Below, in pieces: positions 1 through 8,112 of a stretch of 64,000 nt of DNA. Position 1 is the stretch's first letter. Each line of letters opens with the position of its first letter. Location: positions 1,426,001 to 1,490,000 of the forward strand of contig NZ_CP085935.1 of the NCBI RefSeq assembly GCF_020735465.1. The letters are read 5' to 3'. Below the pieces are notes generated by a model. The model was given only the letters and a program-made list of their open reading frames with translations. It was not told the origin of the DNA and did no database searches. The stretch is from Collinsella stercoris DSM 13279 (lineage in GTDB: Bacteria > Actinomycetota > Coriobacteriia > Coriobacteriales > Coriobacteriaceae). Both the position numbers and the translations under genes were made by a program.

Positions 1-1346
1 GACTCGTACTTGGCGCAAAAAGCGAGCAGCAGTTTCTTCTCTAAATCAAGGATTTCGATAAGGCGGCTTTTAGCCTTACCCGACTCCTTTTCTGCATCCG
101 CTTTCAAAGGTGAGACATGTTCGCCCAGAAACGGGATCTCCTCATACTTCCCGTCCCTGTAGATGCACTCTAGTTCGCCCTGACCAAGGTAGAGGCATGA
201 CGGGTGGTCTTTCATCGGAACGCCCCCGTGCATCGTGAACTTGACGCTATCCTCGTCCACGAACTTGGCATATGTGTGGAGGCCCTTGCCAGCCAACAGA
301 CAAGCTAGCAGCGACTTGCCACTGCCCCGCGAACCGACGATGCCATTGAAGCCTGGAGAGAAAGCCAATTTGAACGTTTGGCGACTTCCGCCGTCACCGT
401 CGGTGAGTATGTCAAATGATACCGACTCCAAGAATGACGCAGTGTTCGTCTGCGGCAATGAAGGGCATTCGTCCGAGGTCTTTATGCGACTTTCCGGATC
501 ACTAATCGCAAGCAGCAGTGAATCGAGATCGCCGTCAAAGTCAATCCATGTGAACTTCGACCCTATCTTGTCTGCCGTCAACGCATCGCTGAAAAAGAGA
601 GCAGCGACTGTCGCATGAAGTTCTTTCGCTAAACCATCCGATATGGCTTTTCGGCTCTTCTCGCCACCTTCTACAGCCATAGCATGGCTGTAATAGAAGA
701 GCCTGTCCTTATAAGCTCGATTTGCAAGCAGCGGATTTTTACGGGTACCGTTTGGCAAGTAGTCGGATAGGCTTCTATCCTTGTTCTCGTGCGGTATGAA
801 AAAGTGAGGGATAGACGCCGCCTTTTCCTGGAAGTCTTCAAGGTAGATAGCAATGCCCTCGGTCATCCTGGAGAACTGCTTGCGTGGTAGCGCGCTTAGG
901 CTCTCTTTGGTTAGACCGTCCTCCTCTTTTGCAGCAAGTATTGCGGAAACGAATAGCTCGTCAACAATTGCGGACATCGCCGCAGCCTGTTCCATTGCGA
1001 ACCAGACTATAGCGTGGAAGTAATCGCCCTTTTCGCCATTGCCGGGAACCAAATGATACGCGTCTATTGTCGACTTCTTGAGCTTGACGTTAATTTCCAC
1101 GCCACCTATCAGAGTCTTACTCCTCTTGGCCAGAGCTACCTGCAATCTCTCCAACAGCTCGACATCAACGCTGTTGTGATCGGTCACCGCCAAAACATCG
1201 AGGTCGCTGTGCAGCACACTCGATGAGAACGTCTTTTCGTCATAGCGTCTGCTGTAGCACGAGCTCGAATGAATGTGCATGTCACACTTCTTGAATGTTC
1301 CTTCGGCCAGTCTTAAATCGCCCGTCACAAGCACAACCTTTCGCAA
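1..1346 (-). CDS. PHP-domain / P-loop ATPase protein (TrlF-like), 3' end outside window
   Basis: An open minus-strand frame runs off the left edge; about 448 residues are visible. Near residue 20 is the PHP signature DMHIHSSS, followed by VTDHNS, the metal-binding pattern of PHP phosphoesterases. About residues 336-345 hold a Walker A loop, GSRGSGKS, preceded by a beta-strand (FNGIVG) as in SMC/ABC-type ATPases. PHP plus SMC-like ATPase is the layout of proteins annotated as TrlF-like and of other defence-associated nucleases; that link is from family memory. The TTG at 1346 is chosen because AGTGAGG lies 7 bases upstream; GTG codons at 1334 and 1328 are alternatives. GC is well below that of the core genes, suggesting transfer. 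The Walker B and C-terminal part lie outside the window. Confidence 0.75.
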   Translation of the reverse strand, partial: MRKVVLVTGDLRLAEGTFKKCDMHIHSSSCYSRRYDEKTFSSSVLHSDLDVLAVTDHNSVDVELLERLQVALAKRSKTLIGGVEINVKLKKSTIDAYHLVPGNGEKGDYFHAIVWFAMEQAAAMSAIVDELFVSAILAAKEEDGLTKESLSALPRKQFSRMTEGIAIYLEDFQEKAASIPHFFIPHENKDRSLSDYLPNGTRKNPLLANRAYKDRLFYYSHAMAVEGGEKSRKAISDGLAKELHATVAALFFSDALTADKIGSKFTWIDFDGDLDSLLLAISDPESRIKTSDECPSLPQTNTASFLESVSFDILTDGDGGSRQTFKLAFSPGFNGIVGSRGSGKSLLACLLAGKGLHTYAKFVDEDSVKFTMHGGVPMKDHPSCLYLGQGELECIYRDGKYEEIPFLGEHVSPLKADAEKESGKAKSRLIEILDLEKKLLLAFCAKYE

Positions 1347-1440
1347 CGCAACGCCTCACTTTTACCTTTGCATTTTCTCATGCGAGGTGGACAACAACAA
1401 CGAGCTCTCCGTTCATGCGCCGACTTTGTGACGCGCTGCG

Positions 1441-1474
1441 ACGATGCCCGTACCGGTAAAGGTGCGGGCATCGT
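1441..1474. terminator. hairpin between PHP-ATPase gene and IS1595-like element
   Basis: Arms ACGATGCCCG(T)ACC and GGTGCGGGCATCGT pair around a short GGTAAA loop. No strong T-run follows on either strand, so this may be a terminator remnant of a gene removed by the insertion. Confidence 0.4.
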
Positions 1475-1500
1475 TCGTCTATGCCCGCCTTACGAGACAG

Positions 1501-1525
1501 GGCTGTGTTAACCCGCCTATGACAT
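1501..1525 (+). repeat. left terminal inverted repeat of IS1595-like element
   Basis: The first 16 bases are identical to the complement of 5083-5098; the next nine match at six positions. Confidence 0.8.
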
Positions 1526-1812
1526 GGAAATCTCCGGGTGGAACGGGTGCGGCTGCCGCCAGAGCCCGCGCCGGCTCGTCCGGTATGTCCCCGACCCCAT
1601 CTGCGCCCGCAGCAGCGAGGCGGCGTCCCCGCCCCGGCGCGCCTCGCGCGCCCGGCAGAACCACGCGAGGCAGTTGGGGAGGCGCCTGGTGGACACGCCC
1701 CTGAAGCGGGCGAGGAACGCCTTGAGCGCGGAGTGCAGGGCGTTCACGCGGTTGAGCGGGGCGCGCGGGCCGGAGGAGGCGAACCTCTCGTGGGCCGCCA
1801 CGCCCATCTCGG
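1517..1812 (-). pseudogene. IS1595-like transposase, C-terminal half
   Basis: This frame encodes the conserved ISXO2-family tail: RVNALHSALKAFL, then FRGVSTRRLPNCLAWF, ending in TAG at 1517-1519. It has no start of its own. It joins the upstream half across the IS21 insertion: the residues read ALAE at 4278-4290 and continue as MGVAAHERF here, as expected if the 5-bp CTCGG is counted once. The gene is inactivated both by the insertion and by a frameshift in the other half. Confidence 0.8.
1808..1812 (+). repeat. target-site duplication CTCGG of the IS21 insertion, left copy
   Basis: CTCGG at 1808-1812 is repeated at 4278-4282, directly outside ends that both begin TGT when read inward. Using it once restores the transposase reading frame. 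Confidence 0.75.
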
Positions 1813-1894
1813 TGTTGATGTGCAATAAGAACTGGTCCGAATGAGCGCCGGGATTTGAGCACCGTGCGCATTAAGAATTGAGCATTTTGATCAT

Positions 1895-1930
1895 GAGGGC
1901 CGCACCCCAAGAACCAGGGGCGCGGCCCTC
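1895..1930 (+). terminator. hairpin at the left end of the IS21 element
   Basis: GAGGGCCGC (1895-1903) pairs with GCGGCCCTC (1922-1930) and a T-rich stretch follows at 1939-1944. It sits upstream of istA and may block read-through into the transposase from outside. Confidence 0.5.
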
Positions 1931-1980
1931 GCCGTATTGTTTTTCCGGGCGAAGGCTTTGGACGGACCCGCCCGGAAAGG

Positions 1981-3462
1981 ATGGAGGAGATGACCGTGCC
2001 CCTGGATGAAATCAATGATATACGTGAGATGGACGCCGTGGGCGTCCCGCGGGCGGAGATCGCGAGGAGGCTGGGGCTGAGCCGCAACACCGTCGCCAAA
2101 TACGCCGATATGGCCGACATGTCGCCCGCGGCGCCGGAGCCGAGGTCGAGGGCGCGCCGCGCACTCGGACCCGACGACGCCGCATGGATCGATGCCGTTC
2201 TCGAGGCCGATTCGGGCGCACCTCGCAAGCAGCGCCATACCGCGAAGCGCATCTATGACCGGCTGGTCGCGGAGAGGGGCTACAAGGGCTCCTACTCCAC
2301 GGCGCGACGCCACGTGCGCGAGTGGCGAAACTCTCACCGCCAAGGCGCCGAAGAGGGCTGTCTCGAGCTCGAGTGGGCACCGGGGACCGCGCAGGTCGAC
2401 TACGGCAACTTCGAGGCCGTGGTGGCCGGAGAGCGCCTCGCGCTCAAGCTGCTCGTCGTCTCGCTGCCGCACCCCGACGCCCGCTACGCCCGGGCCTGCA
2501 TGTCCCAGCGCTCGGAGTGCATGTGCGAGGGCCTCTCGCGGACCTTCGGGCAGATCGGGCGCGCGCCGGCGGCGCTCGTTCTCGACAACGCCACCGAGGC
2601 GGGCCGGATGTCGCGGGGCGAGGTGACGGAGTCCCATCCGTTCTCCCTGTTCCGAGCCCACTACCGGTGCGCGAGCCGCTACCGCGACCCCTACTCCGGC
2701 AACGAGAAGGGCTCCGTGGAGAACGCCGTCGGCTTCATCCGGCGCAACCTGCTCGTCCCGGTGCCCTCGGTCGGCGCGCTCGAGGAGCCCGACGGGATGC
2801 TCGAAGCCGGCTGCGCGCGGCTCAACGCGGCTTCCTCCTGCCGCGACGGGCGCCCGGTTACAGAGGCGCTCGCCGAGGACCTCGCGGCGATGGCCGCGCT
2901 TCCGGCGGACCCCTTCGACGCTGTCAGGTGGGTGCGGGCGCGCGCCGACAAGCGAGGCTACGTGACGGTCGACGGCCGCGAGTACGTGGCCGGGCCGGCC
3001 TGGCACTCCCGCGAGCTGTTGGTCGGGGTGCGGGCCTCGACGGTCGAGATCCTGGCCGACCGCGGCAGGCGCGTGGCGCTGCTGCCGCGCGCGTGGGGCG
3101 CGGGCGGGCCGGTGCGCAACCCGCTCTCGCTGGTGCCGGCGCTCGTGGCGCGCCCCAGGGCCTTCGGCGAGTCGACCGTCAGGAGCGACATGCCCTCGGG
3201 CCTCGTCGAGGCCGTCGACCGCATGGACCCGGCCGGGCGCCGCCAGACGCTGCGCTCGATATCCCGCGCCGCGGAGGTATCCGGCTTCGAGGCCGCCTGC
3301 GGGGCGGCGCTGCGCGTCGTCGAGGGCGGACGGGCGCCGGACGACGCGACCGTGGACGTGCTCGCCAGGAGGATCGCCGCCGGCGGCGCGGAAGCCGAGG
3401 GCGGTGCCGATCTCGGCGTCTACGACGGGTTCCTGAGGGGAGGCGCGCGCCATGCCGGTTAG
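1981..3462 (+). CDS. istA: IS21-family transposase IstA
   Basis: A 493-residue DDE transposase that cuts and joins the IS21 ends. An N-terminal helix-turn-helix (RRLGLSRNTVAKYA, about residues 26-40) is followed by an rve-type integrase core with likely catalytic residues D140 (QVDYGN), D202 (LDNATEAG) and E247 (SVENAVGF). Length is normal for the family. Its end overlaps istB by 11 bases, the standard translational coupling of this family. ATG at 1990 is an alternative start. The gene lies inside the IS1595-like transposase and is read in the opposite direction. Confidence 0.92.
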   Translation: MEEMTVPLDEINDIREMDAVGVPRAEIARRLGLSRNTVAKYADMADMSPAAPEPRSRARRALGPDDAAWIDAVLEADSGAPRKQRHTAKRIYDRLVAERGYKGSYSTARRHVREWRNSHRQGAEEGCLELEWAPGTAQVDYGNFEAVVAGERLALKLLVVSLPHPDARYARACMSQRSECMCEGLSRTFGQIGRAPAALVLDNATEAGRMSRGEVTESHPFSLFRAHYRCASRYRDPYSGNEKGSVENAVGFIRRNLLVPVPSVGALEEPDGMLEAGCARLNAASSCRDGRPVTEALAEDLAAMAALPADPFDAVRWVRARADKRGYVTVDGREYVAGPAWHSRELLVGVRASTVEILADRGRRVALLPRAWGAGGPVRNPLSLVPALVARPRAFGESTVRSDMPSGLVEAVDRMDPAGRRQTLRSISRAAEVSGFEAACGAALRVVEGGRAPDDATVDVLARRIAAGGAEAEGGADLGVYDGFLRGGARHAG

Positions 3463-4186
3463 CGACGGGCTCGCGCGCAGGGTGGTCGATGCGGGCAGGC
3501 GCTGCTCGCTCACCACCTCGGTGCTCGAGGAATGGGCGCGACGGGGCACGCCCAAGCAGATCGAGTACCTGGCGGGCTACCTCGAGGCGGAGCGCGACAG
3601 CCGCGACGCCTCCAGGCGCGCCCAGCCGCTCGGGCGCTGCGGGCTCCCGGCGCCCAAGACCTTCGACGGCTACGACTGGTCGGCGGTGTCGTGGCCCGAC
3701 GGCCTCGGCCGAGAGGACCTGCTTTCGCTCTCGTTCCTCGAGCGCCGGGAGGACCTCGTGCTCATGGGAGACGTCGGCACGGGTAAGACCCACATGGCGA
3801 GCGCCCTGTGCCGGCTGGCCTGCGACAGGCGCCCGGGGGCCCGTTTCTTCACCGCGTCGTCGCTGGTGATGCGCCTTCGCCGCGCCCGCGACGAAGGAAG
3901 GCTCGACCGCGAGGCCGCGCAGATCGGCCGCGCGGCCCTGCTCGTCATCGACGAACTCGGCTTCCTGCCGCTCGATGCCGACGGGGCGCGGCTCGTGTTC
4001 CAGGTCTTCGCCGACGCCTACGAGCGCCAGTCGGTGGTGATCACGACGAACCTGGAGTTCTCCCGCTGGGGATCGGTCTTCGGGGACGACCAGATGGCGG
4101 CTGCGGTCATCGACCGCATCGTGCATCACGGCAGGCTCGTGCAGTTCAAAGGAGAGTCGTACCGCGTACGCCACGCACTCATGTAG
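3452..4186 (+). CDS. istB: IS21-family helper ATPase IstB
   Basis: A 244-residue AAA+ (DnaC-like) ATPase that assists IstA in target selection. Walker A is GDVGTGKTHMA near residue 110 and Walker B is LLVIDELGFL near residue 165; the DQ near the C-terminus and the preceding TTNLEFSRW segment fit IstB. The start overlaps the last codons of istA. A GC-rich hairpin follows the stop at 4205-4227. Confidence 0.92.
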   Translation: MPVSDGLARRVVDAGRRCSLTTSVLEEWARRGTPKQIEYLAGYLEAERDSRDASRRAQPLGRCGLPAPKTFDGYDWSAVSWPDGLGREDLLSLSFLERREDLVLMGDVGTGKTHMASALCRLACDRRPGARFFTASSLVMRLRRARDEGRLDREAAQIGRAALLVIDELGFLPLDADGARLVFQVFADAYERQSVVITTNLEFSRWGSVFGDDQMAAAVIDRIVHHGRLVQFKGESYRVRHALM

Positions 4187-4204
4187 GGCGGGCTGCTCAA
4201 AAAT

Positions 4205-4227
4205 GGCGCGCACATTCCGTGCGCGCC
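4205..4227 (+). terminator. hairpin after istB
   Basis: GGCGCGCAC and GTGCGCGCC pair around ATTCC, 19 bases after the istB stop; a TTTT follows 10 bases later. Confidence 0.5.
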
Positions 4228-4277
4228 CTGCTCAGATTTTACTGCCCATTCTGCTCAAATCTACTTGACGAAACACA

Positions 4278-5014
4278 CTCGGCCAGGGCGCGCACGTAGC
4301 CGCGCTGGCGGTCGGTGGAGACCACCGCCCCCTCCAGCGCGCGGCCCGCCATGGCGCGCCGGGCGTCGGCGACCCCCATCTTGCCGCGGCAGGCCGCCAC
4401 GGCCATCGCGCCGCCCCTCGCGTCGACCATGGTGAGCACGCCGACCTTGTCCGAGCTCACGCCGGCAGCGGCCCCGTCGCCCCCGCGCCGGCGTGCGGGG
4501 CGGGGCATGGAAAACCCGCCGACCTCGAGTGGTTGCCCGAAAGCGAGTCGGGCACGAGCGCCTCGTCGGCCTCCACCGGGCAGCCCGGGCCCGCCTCGAA
4601 GGCCGGCAGCATCGACGCCATCACCTCGCAGAGGCGGTGGCGCATCGAGAAGCCGGTCTTGAGCGAGACGCCGCACGCGGCGGCGGCGTCGCGCAGCGTG
4701 GCGCCCGCGAGCATCGCCTCGGCGTAGCGCGCCCAGGTCGCCGCGGGCAGCCTGGTGGTGCCGAGCACCCGCCCCGTCGACGCCCGGAAGCTGCGGCCGC
4801 ACCCGCGGCAGAGCCTCCTTTGCGCCCCGTCGGCGTCGCGGCCCCTCCTGACGGTGCGGGGGCACCCGCATCTGGGGCACGCCTCCGGAGGCTCCTCCTC
4901 CGCGCCCGCCGGCATCTCGCCGGCGACCGCCTCGAGCAGCAGCCCCAGCATCTCCTCGCGCTCCTCGGGGCGCATCGCCCTCACGATCGCCCCGTATCCG
5001 AACCTGTCCTCCAC
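4278..5014 (-). pseudogene. IS1595-like transposase, N-terminal half with a frameshift
   Basis: Reading from ATG 5014, the protein has a zinc ribbon (CPRCGCP then CRGCGRSF), a helix-turn-helix-like segment (LRDAAAACGVSLKTGF) and MRHRLCEVM, then the first catalytic motif EADEALVPDSLSGNHS of the ISXO2 DDE domain. At 4511-4517 the frame must shift by -1: downstream sequence continues as FSMPRPARRRGG, then GVSSDKVGVLTMVDARG and STDRQRGYVRALAE in the other frame. The shift lies exactly on a slippery G GGT TTT heptamer. The gene is then cut by the IS21 insertion at 4278. Confidence 0.8.
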
Positions 5015-5073
5015 GCCGCCTCCGATCGCCCGATTACTGACGATCAGAGGTTACGGCCCCGTGGGGACAGAAG

Positions 5074-5098
5074 ATGTAATTAGCGGGTTAACACAGCC
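5074..5098 (+). repeat. right terminal inverted repeat of IS1595-like element
   Basis: The complement of 5083-5098 matches 1501-1516 exactly. It joins directly to the truncated gene that begins at 5100. Confidence 0.8.
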
Positions 5099-5099
5099 T

Positions 5100-7742
5100 A
5101 CCGAAAAAAATCCCTTCTGCCCCATCCTCAAAGTCGTATCAAGAAAGCACCTTACATATGCCTTATGTTCCACCGCTGTAAGGAACAATGGGCTCAATCT
5201 GAGATATGTTCCAGAAAAGTACATGGATTATCAAATGGCCCTATTGGCCGTCTCGGAAAATGGCGAAGCACTACTCGATGTCCCTCCGGCCCTCTTATCG
5301 GGTGCAGAGGGATATGAATTGTGCTTGAAAGCTGTTCAGAACGACGTTTCTGGATTCATTTTATCTAGAGTTCCAAAATGTTATTTGACAGGAGATAGAG
5401 GGAAAGCCCTGTGCAAGGCAGCTGTAGTTTTTAACGGCCATGCCATCAAATATGTGCCGAAACGAATGCTATCAAAAACCCTTGTAAGCTGCGCCTTAGA
5501 AAAACCTGCGCCGACAAGAGAATACCGCGACTTTTGTGGCACCCCCATACACCAAGGTCCGGACGGTAATCAATTCACCTCGCCATTATCGTTTATTCCA
5601 AAACGATTCATATCAAGGGAAATAGTTGAAATGGCGGTAAGGTCATACCCTATATCCCTACAAGATGCGTCCAGCGAATTCATCTCCAAGGAGCTTTGCA
5701 TGTGGGCGCTTGACCAAGATCCCATGAATTTGGAGTACATTCCAAGCCCTGATAGCCCCCTCATAGAATACGCCATAGATAAAAAAACCCCAAGTGATAA
5801 TGAAGATCCCTGCCCCCTGTTGAGCATCGGACTATGTCGTAGAGCTCTTCAAAGGAACCCAGAGTTACACATCGATACACTTCCGAGTCAAATTCAAGAA
5901 CAACTAAAAGCCGAAGGGTTGATAGCATCTCCAGATTCAATCATAACCATAACCCCCATTAAGAGCGCCATCCCTTACTGCAAAGATAAGACTCTCTTCC
6001 GAATTCCCAAGACCATCTCCAAAGACTCGCACTTCATATACGATCTAACCGAAGGAGATGGGCCTGCGCGAACCCTGTATTACATCACCGATCTTCACCT
6101 TGAATTCCAGATTGAGAAAGCAGGGAAAAACGGCAATTCAGAACATGATGTTGCCTATGAAGCTCACAACTATACTGAAGATGACATAAGGAAACGCATC
6201 AAGCGGAAACTGAAAACACTCGTCAATAGCGCAGACAATCAATATGACATGCTACTCATAGGTGGCGATGTCGCAAACAGCATCGAATTGGAATCTATAT
6301 TCTATGAAGAGCTCACCAGCCATGATGGATGGAAGGGCGAAATCGTCTGCATCCTCGGCAATCATGAGTTGATTGCCGACGGAACAAAAACATGTTCCCC
6401 TCGAAAATGCACGGCCGGAGAATCCATAGATGAGATCGTATCGGCATACCGCAAGGCGATTGGTCCGAGAGCAACGTTGCTGGAAAACCAACTATATATG
6501 CTGTACAAAGGCAGAAAACGAGTCGTTCTTGACGAAGCCGACATCATCAACTCGAGTGTTGATGAGTTAACCGAAGCGTGCAATATGTCCTCGATGCTCA
6601 TATTGGGAGGCATTGGTTTCTCGGGACTGAACCCCATCTACAATGCCAATTCGATTTTGTATAACAGCTCCATGACCTTAGAGGAGGACGTCGCTCGCTC
6701 TAAGCGATTTCGAGCAGTGTATGAGAAAGTATTAACCTGTGCAGAAAACCTCCGTGTCATCGTTCTCACGCATACCCAAATGGCCGATTGGTCCACCGAT
6801 GCATATAACCCAAAAGGGATCTACGTGAATGGGCACACGCATCAGAATACGTTGCTGCTTGACAAATCAGGCGTTATATTGTCGGATAATCAAATTGGAT
6901 ATGCGCCCAGACCATGGAAACTCAAAGGGTTCAACCTTGACATCAGGAGAGTTGACATTTTTGCATCCTATCCCGATGGAGCGCATCAAATCGGGCACGA
7001 CCAATATATTGAGTTCAATAGATGCATGGGTATCTCCGTACAAAGCTGTAAATATCCGGGTGAAATATATGCCCTGAAGCGCTGCGGCTACTACATGTTC
7101 ATATTAAAGGACGGCGAGAGGCTTTACCTACTTGTGGGAGGACGGAGAAATAAGCTCACCCATGAAATTGATTACTATTTTGAACATCTACCGGTATATG
7201 TGGATCGCGTTCAGGGCGCTTTCGGCCCATACCAAAATGCCCTGCATATGATTGCCGATGAGGTTAAACAATTTGGCGGTAGTGGAACAGAACATGGATG
7301 CATCGTTGACATTGACTATTTCAATCACATCTATTTGAACCCCTTCGACGGCAAACTCACACCTTACTTCGCATGGGATATGGATAACAAAATCACGTTT
7401 AAAACAGTGGGGCAGCTGCTCAACGGTTCTCCCTTTTTACTCCAAGAGAGCTCCATGCTCGAACGCTACAAAAAACTGTCGAAGCGCAGAGCTCTTCCGA
7501 TGCTGAGCGGACACGATAACGATAACGAGGGGATGGCCACCATACCTTCATTGGTCTTAGATAGGGCAATCTACAAACCTTCGAGAATCATGCGGTCGAT
7601 TCAATACCTGTTCGATCAAAACATCATCAGGCTGTGGAGGGACGAAATCCTGTCTTTCGACCCCTCAATTGCCAATACGCAGCTAATTTACGCGATAGAG
7701 CAAGCGGAACAGGAATGCAATGAAACATCCGGAAACTACTAA
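5100..7742 (+). CDS. 5'-truncated VP-repeat protein fused to a calcineurin-like phosphoesterase
   Basis: About 880 residues remain; the native start is lost at the IS1595 end, and the open frame continues upstream into the IS only by chance. The N-terminal third has irregular helical repeats of about 30-40 residues with AVxxNG...LxYVPxK cores, resembling DUF4116-type repeats. A metallophosphoesterase domain follows: TDLHLEF (about residue 330), GGDVAN, LGNHELI (about 420), LTHTQM and NGHTHQN (about 578), which gives all five metal-binding blocks. A C-terminal region of about 250 residues is unrecognised. GC is clearly lower than in the core genes. Function is unknown; context suggests an accessory or defence role. 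In-frame ATG codons such as 5224 could give a shortened product. Confidence 0.7.
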   Translation, partial: TEKNPFCPILKVVSRKHLTYALCSTAVRNNGLNLRYVPEKYMDYQMALLAVSENGEALLDVPPALLSGAEGYELCLKAVQNDVSGFILSRVPKCYLTGDRGKALCKAAVVFNGHAIKYVPKRMLSKTLVSCALEKPAPTREYRDFCGTPIHQGPDGNQFTSPLSFIPKRFISREIVEMAVRSYPISLQDASSEFISKELCMWALDQDPMNLEYIPSPDSPLIEYAIDKKTPSDNEDPCPLLSIGLCRRALQRNPELHIDTLPSQIQEQLKAEGLIASPDSIITITPIKSAIPYCKDKTLFRIPKTISKDSHFIYDLTEGDGPARTLYYITDLHLEFQIEKAGKNGNSEHDVAYEAHNYTEDDIRKRIKRKLKTLVNSADNQYDMLLIGGDVANSIELESIFYEELTSHDGWKGEIVCILGNHELIADGTKTCSPRKCTAGESIDEIVSAYRKAIGPRATLLENQLYMLYKGRKRVVLDEADIINSSVDELTEACNMSSMLILGGIGFSGLNPIYNANSILYNSSMTLEEDVARSKRFRAVYEKVLTCAENLRVIVLTHTQMADWSTDAYNPKGIYVNGHTHQNTLLLDKSGVILSDNQIGYAPRPWKLKGFNLDIRRVDIFASYPDGAHQIGHDQYIEFNRCMGISVQSCKYPGEIYALKRCGYYMFILKDGERLYLLVGGRRNKLTHEIDYYFEHLPVYVDRVQGAFGPYQNALHMIADEVKQFGGSGTEHGCIVDIDYFNHIYLNPFDGKLTPYFAWDMDNKITFKTVGQLLNGSPFLLQESSMLERYKKLSKRRALPMLSGHDNDNEGMATIPSLVLDRAIYKPSRIMRSIQYLFDQNIIRLWRDEILSFDPSIANTQLIYAIEQAEQECNETSGNY

Positions 7743-8112
7743 CGTAACCGAATAAGCACCAATCAATCTCTTACTCCACCAACAAGCATTCCAGAATACT
7801 GGATTTGCCCGTTCAGAAAGGTCATTGGGTACCAACATCATTTACTGGGTACCAAATGGGTACAGACTATCGATAGCCGCACAATCATATTCTGGCACAC
7901 ATGCAACTCCGCATGAGTCCACCACTCTCGCCAAACAACGAAGATTGCGTCAAAATAGCAATGTGGCAATATACAAATATAGTGTTTTAACTGCTGTTTT
8001 GATACTTCAGTAATACTCTGGCTTACATTTTAAAAAGCCTCACGAACGAGAAGGGGGCGCATCATCAAGTAAGATAGTGCGCCCCTGATACTACAACGTT
8101 TTTCTTCGTATA
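7743..8112. other. AT-rich gap at the likely island edge next to guaA
   Basis: No convincing gene is present. TGGGTACCA occurs at 7826-7834 and 7846-7854, with a third partial copy (TGGGTACA) at 7857-7864. Such clustered repeats can be recombinase-binding sites. The drop in GC ends here, and the 3' end of guaA follows. Confidence 0.5.
8054..8085 (-). terminator. terminator hairpin after guaA
   Basis: GGGGCGCA (8054-8061) pairs with TGCGCCCC (8078-8085). It lies 28 bases beyond the guaA stop on the minus strand. On the plus strand a TTTTT follows at 8099-8103, so it could serve both directions. Confidence 0.6.

Larger units (their letters stand above)
1813..4277 (+). mobile_element. IS21-family insertion sequence carrying istA and istB
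   Basis: The 2465-bp element lies between 5-bp duplications and carries overlapping istA and istB. Each end has two copies of a TTTGAGCA-type motif with the same 15-base spacing, in inverted orientation: 1853-1861 and 1877-1884 on the left, 4252-4260 and 4229-4236 on the right. Repeated transposase-binding sites near both ends are typical of IS21. Both genes look intact, so the element may be active. Confidence 0.85.
1501..5098 (-). mobile_element. IS1595-like insertion sequence, split by an IS21-family element
   Basis: The two ends are inverted repeats: GGCTGTGTTAACCCGC at 1501-1516 and its complement at 5083-5098, with partial identity continuing to about 25 bases. Inside, on the minus strand, are two halves of an ISXO2-type transposase (5014-4278 and 1812-1517). 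Removing the inserted IS21 and one 5-bp duplication gives about 1.13 kb, a normal size for the family. The usual 8-bp target duplication is not visible (CGAGACAG on the left, TACCGAAA on the right), so one flank has probably been rearranged or deleted. Confidence 0.8.

Noticed and set aside
235..1226. Open plus-strand frames at 235-618 and 1014-1226
   Set aside because: Both are antisense to the continuous PHP-ATPase frame, have no ribosome sites and no recognisable motifs.
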